Assembly (NCBI GenBank): GCA_016717855.1
Contig: JADKEV010000049.1
Span: 1-39,338, forward strand
DNA: 39,338 nucleotides
DNA from: Betaproteobacteria bacterium
GTDB taxonomy: Bacteria > Pseudomonadota > Gammaproteobacteria > Burkholderiales > Casimicrobiaceae
Reading direction: 5' to 3'
Below are positions 34,098-39,338 of this stretch, in pieces. The notes below the pieces were generated by a model. That model was not told the DNA's origin. It did not search any database and saw nothing but the letters and a program-made list of their open reading frames with translations. How positions within the stretch are numbered: the first letter of the stretch is position 1; each line of letters starts with the position of its first letter. A program made the position numbers and the translations under genes.

Positions 34098-34843
34098 CAG
34101 TGGAAATCCCGGACGACGGTCCTCGCATCCGGGTGCTGGTAGTCGACGATCAGGCCCTGATTCGGCGGGGGATGACACTGATGCTCGAGGTCGAGCCGGA
34201 CATCGAGGTAGTGGGTCAGGCATCCGACGGCATGGAAGCCGTCACTATGGCGGAGCGTTTGCGCCCGGATGTCGTGCTGATGGACTTGCATATGCCGCGC
34301 AAGGGCGGCGTTGCCGCCACGCGCGAGATCACGCGGTCGTTGCCCAACACGCATGTGCTGGTGCTGACGACGCTGGACGCGGATGAAATGGTGTTCGACG
34401 CAGTCCGCGCGGGAGCACACGCCTACCTGCTCAAGGACGCAAGCGAAGACGAGGTGCTCGAAACGGTACGCGCGGTACATCGTGGTGAGTCCCGGATGAC
34501 CCCGCAGATTGCACGCAAGGTAATGGATCAGTTTCGGCGCCTGGCATCCCCAGTTCAGGCCATTTCCTCGGCCACTACTCAGCACAATCCTGCGGCGTCG
34601 AGGTCGGATTCGGGGATCGCCGAGGCCAAGGTCGTCGATGCATTGGCCGACGCGCTCAGTGACAAGGAGGAGAAGATCCTGAGCCTTATCGCTGAGGGCA
34701 AGAGCAACAAACAGATCGCAGCCGCCGTATTCCTCGCCGAGGGCACCGTCAAGAACTATGTCAGCCGCATCATGGAGAAGCTCCACGCCAACACGCGTAC
34801 CGAACTCGCCGTGATGTCGGTGCGTCAACGGCGGGGCGACTGA
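34094..34843 (+). CDS. NarL/FixJ-family response regulator
   Basis: 249 residues from ATG 34094 (GGGGAG five bases upstream). The receiver domain has the acidic pair at 18-19 (VLVVDDQALIRRG), the phosphoacceptor Asp 64 in VVLMDLHMPRKGG, Thr 92 in VLVLTTLDADEMV and Lys 114 in AYLLKDASEDEVL. A longer-than-usual linker (about 145-180, SSATTQHNPAASRSDSGIA) leads to the LuxR-type HTH: LSDKEEKILSLIAEGKSNKQ, IAAAVFLAEGTVKNYVSRIM, EKLHANTRTEL. The cognate kinase is encoded divergently. GTGAC repeats near its own promoter and the yfdX-like promoter are proposed targets. Confidence 0.94.
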   Translation: MTVEIPDDGPRIRVLVVDDQALIRRGMTLMLEVEPDIEVVGQASDGMEAVTMAERLRPDVVLMDLHMPRKGGVAATREITRSLPNTHVLVLTTLDADEMVFDAVRAGAHAYLLKDASEDEVLETVRAVHRGESRMTPQIARKVMDQFRRLASPVQAISSATTQHNPAASRSDSGIAEAKVVDALADALSDKEEKILSLIAEGKSNKQIAAAVFLAEGTVKNYVSRIMEKLHANTRTELAVMSVRQRRGD

Positions 34844-35062
34844 GCGGGCGACTGGGTGATCAATTCCACAAATACTCCACTGTCAAGGTAGCGGCCGACT
34901 GCGAATCGGGCACCGCTGCACCGTCCATACCACTGGGTGCGCCCGCATAACGTGGGTATTGGCTACGCTGGTGACGCCGCGCAGCTGCTTTTCTTCAGTG
35001 CGCGCACAGCAAAACCCGATCTTTGAACGGCGCTTCTGCCCTGGTTAGCGCCGTTCCGCACC
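34844..35062. other. Upstream region of the yfdX-like gene with a 9-bp inverted repeat
   Basis: GAACGGCGC (35025-35033) and GCGCCGTTC (35048-35056) are a perfect inverted repeat with a 14-base loop. The structure could end the regulator transcript, but no T run follows; it may instead be a regulatory site next to the direct repeats. The rest of 34844-35024 shows no gene or repeat. Confidence 0.5.
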
Positions 35063-35118
35063 ATCGTGACCTTGGTCACTTGCAGATCGTGACTTCCTGC
35101 ATTCCCAGATCGTGACCT
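35063..35118 (+). promoter_or_regulatory. Three ATCGTGAC direct repeats with exact 23-base spacing
   Basis: ATCGTGAC occurs at 35063-35070, 35086-35093 and 35109-35116; starts differ by 23 and 23 bases, about two helical turns. Copies one and three extend to the identical TCGTGACCT also found at 33799. Copy one also forms the palindrome GTGACC-TT-GGTCAC (35066-35079). The third copy ends ten bases before a candidate -35 box, a typical activator position. Confidence 0.75.
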
Positions 35119-35126
35119 TCAGCAGC

Positions 35127-35154
35127 TTACATCGGGTAGGCCGATGGCTAGAGT
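35127..35154 (+). promoter_or_regulatory. Candidate weak sigma70 promoter of the yfdX-like gene
   Basis: TTACAT (35127-35132) and TAGAGT (35149-35154) are 16 bases apart. Both boxes are poor matches to consensus, as expected for an activator-dependent promoter, and the array of GTGAC repeats ends just upstream. The predicted leader to ATG 35247 is about 85 bases. Confidence 0.4.
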
Positions 35155-35246
35155 GCAGGCAAGGACGCGCCAATGCAGAAGCTAACACGGCGACGTTCGA
35201 TTCCGAGAGTAATCGAAAGCGACGTTCTTTTCTAGAGGAGCACTCC

Positions 35247-36386
35247 ATGAACTTCACACCCAAATCCATGGCGTTGGCAATGCTTGTGGCAACAACTGAA
35301 CTCGCAGGTGTGGCCTGCGCGCAGGCCCCAAAGGCACCTGTCGCACCGGTCACCCAGGCTGCAATGCAGTCTGCGCCGGCGGTGACCAAGGCACCGATCA
35401 CTACCAAAACGCCGGAAGACTGGATCATCTATGACGACACTACTTATACGCCCGTGGTCGATAACGTCAGCGAGCATCTGGAGTCGGCCCGCAAGGCCCT
35501 CGAAATGAAGGACGACAAGAAGGCGGCCGCCGAGTTGCGTGCCGTAGCCGACGTCCTGAATCAGCAGGCTGCTCGCGCCGGCAAAGCGGACCAGGCACTG
35601 GTCGTGGCGGACAAGGCGCTCGTGGCGGAGGACACGAAGATCGCACGGGACGCTATGAGGCGCTTGAACGCCAGCGCGCTGAAGGTCAGTTCGGCCGCCG
35701 CAGCGATCGAGCGCGGCAAGATCAAGACCCAGGCGGATCTTGACAAAACGATCGACAAGGCTGCGCGCGCCGACATGGAGCGTCGCTGGCTGGTCACTGA
35801 CGTGACCACGTGGTACCCGGTCAGTGAGGAACCGCAGCGCCACTTCATAGACGCAGTCGCGGCCTATACCAAGAAGGAGTACAGCGCAGCGGCCACTGAC
35901 ATCCGCAAGGCCACCAGCTACCTGCGCCTTGAGACCCACCGCGCCACCGGAGCGGCCAAGCAGGAGCTGGAAAGATCGGTCGCGCAACTCGACATGCTCG
36001 CCGCGTCCGTCGAAAAGGGTGCGGTGAAGGACGAGCAATCGATGACCAAAGAGTTTGCAAGAGCTGGCCACGCGCTCGCCTTGGGACACCGTTCGAAGGC
36101 GGCCGAATCCTGGGCGCGCAAGGAGTACGACAAGGCCGGATACGAACTCAAGGCGGCTGCCCAGGGACTGGAAAGCACCGCCAGCTGGATTGGCGGAGAA
36201 GCGAAGGCTGGTGCGTCAGCGACAGTGACGGACACCCGAGCACTGGGTGACAAACTCGCCGCTGGTGGCACCTGGACGCGCGACGAAATCACCGCGGGCT
36301 TCGAATCGCTTGGTAATGGCATCAATGCTCTTGGCCGGAAGATCGGCAGGACAAAGAAGGCGTCACCGTTTAACGCTCATGCCTGA
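35247..36386 (+). CDS. YfdX-family periplasmic protein
   Basis: 379 residues from ATG 35247 after GAGGAG. A signal peptide (SMALAMLVATTELAGVACAQ) is followed by an Ala/Pro/Thr-rich linker and two YfdX-like helical segments: TTYTPVVDNVSEHLESARKA to AVADVLNQQAARAGKADQAL, and TTWYPVSEEPQRHFIDAVAA to DIRKATSYLRLETHRATGAA. A C-terminal part (AGTWTRDEI-like, TWTRDEITAGFESLGNGINA) follows. E. coli YfdX is a periplasmic protein strongly induced by the EvgA response regulator, a NarL/FixJ-type regulator, and linked to acid and drug tolerance. Here the gene follows such a regulator, with shared repeats upstream of both. Confidence 0.85.
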   Translation: MNFTPKSMALAMLVATTELAGVACAQAPKAPVAPVTQAAMQSAPAVTKAPITTKTPEDWIIYDDTTYTPVVDNVSEHLESARKALEMKDDKKAAAELRAVADVLNQQAARAGKADQALVVADKALVAEDTKIARDAMRRLNASALKVSSAAAAIERGKIKTQADLDKTIDKAARADMERRWLVTDVTTWYPVSEEPQRHFIDAVAAYTKKEYSAAATDIRKATSYLRLETHRATGAAKQELERSVAQLDMLAASVEKGAVKDEQSMTKEFARAGHALALGHRSKAAESWARKEYDKAGYELKAAAQGLESTASWIGGEAKAGASATVTDTRALGDKLAAGGTWTRDEITAGFESLGNGINALGRKIGRTKKASPFNAHA

Positions 36387-36546
36387 CGCCTGCGCTTTTC
36401 GCACACTGAATTCTCAACAGACTGAACGGACTTGCATCATGAAGAGACGCATGGGCATTGCTGCCGAGCGTGTCGTCAAGACAACAAGGTTTTTTTCTGC
36501 TCGTTCGTGAAATTCGCAATCGTCAGCCACGGCACGTAAGGCAAAA
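36387..36546. other. Short intergenic region
   Basis: 160 bases with a T run (36490-36496) but no strong hairpin ahead of it. An ATG-initiated frame of 24 codons at 36439-36510 (MKRRMGIAAERVVK...) has no family resemblance. No copy of TCGTGACCT is present, so the patatin operon seems outside the proposed regulon. Confidence 0.35.
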
Positions 36547-37710
36547 ATGAAATCACCCACCAAGTCCGCAACGTTGCGAGCCAGGGAAGAACGGATCCTC
36601 GTGCTCCAGGGCGGTGGGGCGCTGGGGGCCTATCAGGCGGGCGTCTATGAGGTACTGGCGGCGACGGAACAGACGCCAGAATGGGTGGCTGGCATCTCGA
36701 TCGGAGCAATCAACGCCGCGTTGATCGTCGGCAATCCGCCTGAACGGCGCGTGCGGCGACTGCGCGAGTTCTGGGACATGGTGACCTCCTCATCCGCCAT
36801 GTTGAATCCTCCGGTCGCGCCGGGCGTCGAGCTTCGAGGAGTGCTCAACGAGGCCAACGCGACGGTCGGGGCCGCGTTCGGGCTTCCCGGCTTCTTCGTG
36901 CCGCGGTTTCCCGCAGCGCCGTTCCAGTTGCCGGGCACGGCAGGCGCGATCAGTTACTACGACACCGAACCGCTTCGAGCGACTCTGGAGCAACTGGTGG
37001 ACTTCGACCTGTTGAACAGCCGGTCCATGCGCATGTCGGTTGGCGCCGTCAACGTGCGCACCGGCAATTTCGCGTACTTCGATACCACGGACCTGCGACT
37101 GGATGCACGACACGTCATGGCCAGCGGCGCATTGCCGCCCGGGTTTCCACCCATCGCGATCGATGGCGAGTGGTATTGGGACGGTGGCCTGGTTTCGAAC
37201 ACACCACTGCAGTACGTGCTCGACCAGCCCCAAGCCCATTGCCGGTTGGTGTTCCAGGTGGACTTGTTTGTGGCCGAGGGACCGATGCCCACCAACCTGC
37301 TGGAAGTGAGCGAGCGCGAGAAGGACATTCGATTCTCCAGCCGCACGCGGCTCAACACCACCAATGTCCTGACCCGCCATGCCCTGGCGCAGGCTGCGCG
37401 CAACCTGATAGCCAAGCTGCCGTCCAAACTGGCGGACGACCCCGACGTGCAAGCCCTGAACGCGGCCAGCCGCCGAACGGCCGTCACAGTGGTGCACCTG
37501 ATCCATCGGCGCAAACGCTACGAAACGCAATCGAAAGACTACGAATTCTCGCGCGTTTCGATGCTGGAGCACTGGCAGGCAGGGCACGCCGATACGGCGC
37601 ACACGCTCAACCACCCGGATTGGCAGACGAGATCCCTGCCCGAGGACGGAGTTTACGTCTTCGACCTGACACGCACGCAACCGCACCGCGCATTGAAGGA
37701 CCATCCATGA
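36547..37710 (+). CDS. Patatin-like phospholipase/esterase
   Basis: 387 residues. The oxyanion motif is VLQGGGALGAYQAGVYEVL (about 19-37), the nucleophile elbow GISIGAINAAL with Ser about 51, and the catalytic Asp is in WDGGLVSNTPLQYVLD (Asp about 212). The C-terminal region (FSSRTRLNTTNVLTRHALAQ, HRRKRYETQSKDYEFSRVSM) matches the DUF3734-type tail of bacterial patatins next to PHB-related genes. It may hydrolyse lipids or polyhydroxybutyrate-derived esters. It overlaps the decarboxylase start by ATGA. Confidence 0.92.
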   Translation: MKSPTKSATLRAREERILVLQGGGALGAYQAGVYEVLAATEQTPEWVAGISIGAINAALIVGNPPERRVRRLREFWDMVTSSSAMLNPPVAPGVELRGVLNEANATVGAAFGLPGFFVPRFPAAPFQLPGTAGAISYYDTEPLRATLEQLVDFDLLNSRSMRMSVGAVNVRTGNFAYFDTTDLRLDARHVMASGALPPGFPPIAIDGEWYWDGGLVSNTPLQYVLDQPQAHCRLVFQVDLFVAEGPMPTNLLEVSEREKDIRFSSRTRLNTTNVLTRHALAQAARNLIAKLPSKLADDPDVQALNAASRRTAVTVVHLIHRRKRYETQSKDYEFSRVSMLEHWQAGHADTAHTLNHPDWQTRSLPEDGVYVFDLTRTQPHRALKDHP

Positions 37711-38463
37711 AGATCGACGACGTTCTCAGGACCGCGTTCGCCATGCCACTCACCAGCCCGTCGTTTCCGCCGGGTCCCTACCGGTTCAAGAACCGCGAGT
37801 TCCTCATCGTCACCTATCGCACTGATCTCGACGCGCTTCGGGCGGTGGTTCCCGAACCGCTGCAGATCCAAGATCCAATTGTCAAGTGCGAGTTCATCCG
37901 GATGCCGGACTCCACGGGGTTTGGTGACTACACCGAATCGGGGCAGGTGATCCCGGTCGTATTCAACGGCCAGCGGGGTGGCTATGTGCATTCGATGTAT
38001 CTGAACGACGACGCGCCGATTGCAGGCGGCAGGGAACTGTGGGGATTCCCGAAGAAACTCGCGTCACCGGCGCTCGGCGTCGAGAAGGACACGTTGCTTG
38101 GCACGCTCGACTATGGGTCGGTGCGGGTGGCCACGGCCACCATGGGTTACAAACACCGGGCTCTCGACCCGAAGCCCGTACGTGACGCCCTGTCGGCGCC
38201 GGGCTTTCTGCTCAAGATCATCCCGCACGTCGATGGCACTGCGCATCTGCGAGCTGGTTCGCTATTGCCTCGAGGACGTGGTAGTCAAAGGCGCGTGGAC
38301 CGGCCCGGCGGCGCTGGAACTCGCACACCACGCACTTGCGCCGGTAGCGCAATTGCCAGTGCTGGAAATCATCTCCGGCACACATATCCTGACCGACCTC
38401 TCCCTCGGCTTGGGCACCGTGGTGTTTGACTACCTCGTCCAAACTCAAGGAAACACGGTATGA
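37707..38463 (+). CDS. adc: Acetoacetate decarboxylase (one frameshift)
   Basis: About 250 residues. N-terminal PYRFKNREFLIVTYRTDLDA, then VVPEPLQIQDPIVKCEFIRM. The active-site lysine region RELWGFPKKLASPALGVEKD carries the Lys pair of acetoacetate decarboxylases, in which the first Lys forms the Schiff base. Near 38236 one extra base diverts the frame; the protein continues LRICELVRYCLEDVVVKGAW and ends VVFDYLVQTQGNTV at 38463. It converts acetoacetate to acetone and CO2. It overlaps the upstream patatin stop and the downstream dehydrogenase start. Confidence 0.9.
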
Positions 38464-39241
38464 AACTCAAAGGCAAGGTCTGCATAATCACTGGCGCCGC
38501 CAGCGGCATCGGCAGGGAGATTGCGCTGACGTTCGCCCGAGAGGGCGGCAAGATCGTCATCGCTGATCTCAACGGCGACGCGGCGCATGCCACGGCAGCG
38601 GAGATCGCTGCGACAGGCGCATCGGCAATGGGCATCGTGATGAATGTCGTCGATGAGGAACAGGTCAATACCGGCATCGACGAGGTCGTGGGCGCCTGGG
38701 GAGGAGTCGATGTGCTGGTGAGCAATGCCGGCATCCAGATCATTCACCCGCTGGAAGCGTTTCCATTCGCCGAATGAAGCGCCTACTGGCGATACACCTC
38801 GATAGCTTTTCTCCGACCTGGGCTTGCCTGCCGCACGCCAGCCGCGCTTCCGGCCGTGGCGGTGGTGTCATCTATATGGGATCAGTTCACTCAAAGGAAG
38901 CCTCCGGTGCTGAAGTCGGCGTACGTCACTGCCAAACGTGGCCTCGTCGGTTTGGCGGAGGTCGTCGCCAAGGAGGGCGCCCCGCATGGCGTGCGCGCCA
39001 ATGTCATTTGTCCCGGTTTCGTGCGCACGCCCCTGGTAGATAAGCAGATCCCCGAGCAGGCGCGGGCCCTCGGCATTACCGAAGCGGAAGTCATCAGAAC
39101 GCAATGCTGAAGGACACAGTGGATGGAGAGTTCACGACGGTCGAGGACGTGGCCGCAGTCGCGCTGATGTTCGCGAGCTTTCCGTCCAACGCGTTGACCG
39201 GGCAGTCGCTGGTGGTGAGCCATGGCTGGTTCATGCAATAG
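38460..39241 (+). CDS. bdhA: 3-hydroxybutyrate dehydrogenase, SDR family (frame broken)
   Basis: About 259 residues over several frames. ATG 38460 overlaps the decarboxylase stop. Coenzyme binding is IITGAASGIGREIALTFARE, then LVSNAGIQIIHPLEAFPFAE. After a break near 38775 come WKRLLAIHLD, GGGVIYMGSVHSKEAS (catalytic Ser), SAYVTAKRGLVGLAEVVAKE (Tyr-x3-Lys) and ANVICPGFVRTPLVDKQIPE. After another near 39108 the end is FTTVEDVAAVALMFASFPSN to LVVSHGWFMQ, stop 39241. Family members interconvert (R)-3-hydroxybutyrate and acetoacetate with NAD. With patatin and adc it makes a ketone-body or PHB breakdown unit. The GFVRTPLVDKQI stretch is characteristic of BdhA. Confidence 0.88.
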
Positions 39242-39338
39242 GAGACCCAAGGGTGAGCTTCCACATCGCTTGCAAGACGGCGCTGCCCGTTTGACGCCGC
39301 GCTCGCCCGCGTCGGGAGACGCTGGCCACCGGGGCTTT
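39242..39338. other. Window end, nothing recognised
   Basis: 97 bases after the dehydrogenase stop contain no gene or clear terminator. Confidence 0.3.

Noticed and set aside
36439..36510. Small ORF before the patatin gene
   Set aside because: Only 24 codons, no Shine-Dalgarno and no similarity that I recognise; the Lys/Arg content looks incidental.

Overview
The window looks like chromosomal DNA of a high-GC betaproteobacterium, probably Burkholderiales. The grounds are two Bug/TctC-type solute-binding proteins, a BenE-type carrier, an acetoacetate/3-hydroxybutyrate operon, a LytS/LytTR pair, and strongly GC-biased third codon positions. This placement is inference. No rRNA, tRNA, CRISPR array, intact transposase or phage gene was seen.

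Layout. 1-7020 (minus): a five-gene cluster for 2-oxoacid:ferredoxin oxidation coupled to an NfnAB/SudAB-like flavoprotein pair. 7300-9711 (plus): remnants of a Bug protein, an HigB-type toxin, a headless NAD(P)H:quinone reductase and an unknown protein. 9726-12938: DksA-like factor, RluA-type pseudouridine synthase, then on the minus strand a GNAT acetyltransferase, a YecA/SEC-C protein and a secreted Cys-rich tandem-repeat protein. 13103-15942 (minus): RraA-like protein, Gfo/Idh oxidoreductase and Bug protein. 16095-19505: YciH/SUI1, GST, an orphan duplicate of the yciH 3' end, and a 2TM protein/LytS-like kinase/LytTR regulator operon. 19733-20708: toxin-antitoxin island. 20727-28536 (minus): eight-gene uptake and catabolism operon. 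28743-31602: secreted propeller protein, AHSA1-like protein and methyltransferase. 31861-36386: a Cache-domain kinase diverging from a 63-residue ORF plus NarL-type regulator, followed by a YfdX-family periplasmic protein. 36547-39241: patatin, acetoacetate decarboxylase and 3-hydroxybutyrate dehydrogenase.

The most interesting system is the kinase/regulator/YfdX block. The divergent promoter region of the two-component genes and the yfdX-like upstream region share the identical 9-mer TCGTGACCT, and in both places GTGAC cores lie exactly 23 bp apart (two cores at 33778/33801; three at 35066/35089/35112). This predicts one regulator controlling its own genes and the YfdX-like stress protein.

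Reading frames are not uniformly reliable. Roughly the first 9.7 kb and the last 1.1 kb contain many one-base frameshifts inside otherwise well-conserved proteins, and the left part also has apparent internal losses in two enzymes. From 9.7 kb to 38.2 kb most genes are intact; the exceptions are at 12.4-13.4 kb and 22.4 kb, with a possible one near 21.5 kb. Base-level or assembly error is the simplest explanation, so broken genes are listed at the extent of recognisable coding sequence. The type 'pseudogene' is kept for fragments lacking one end.
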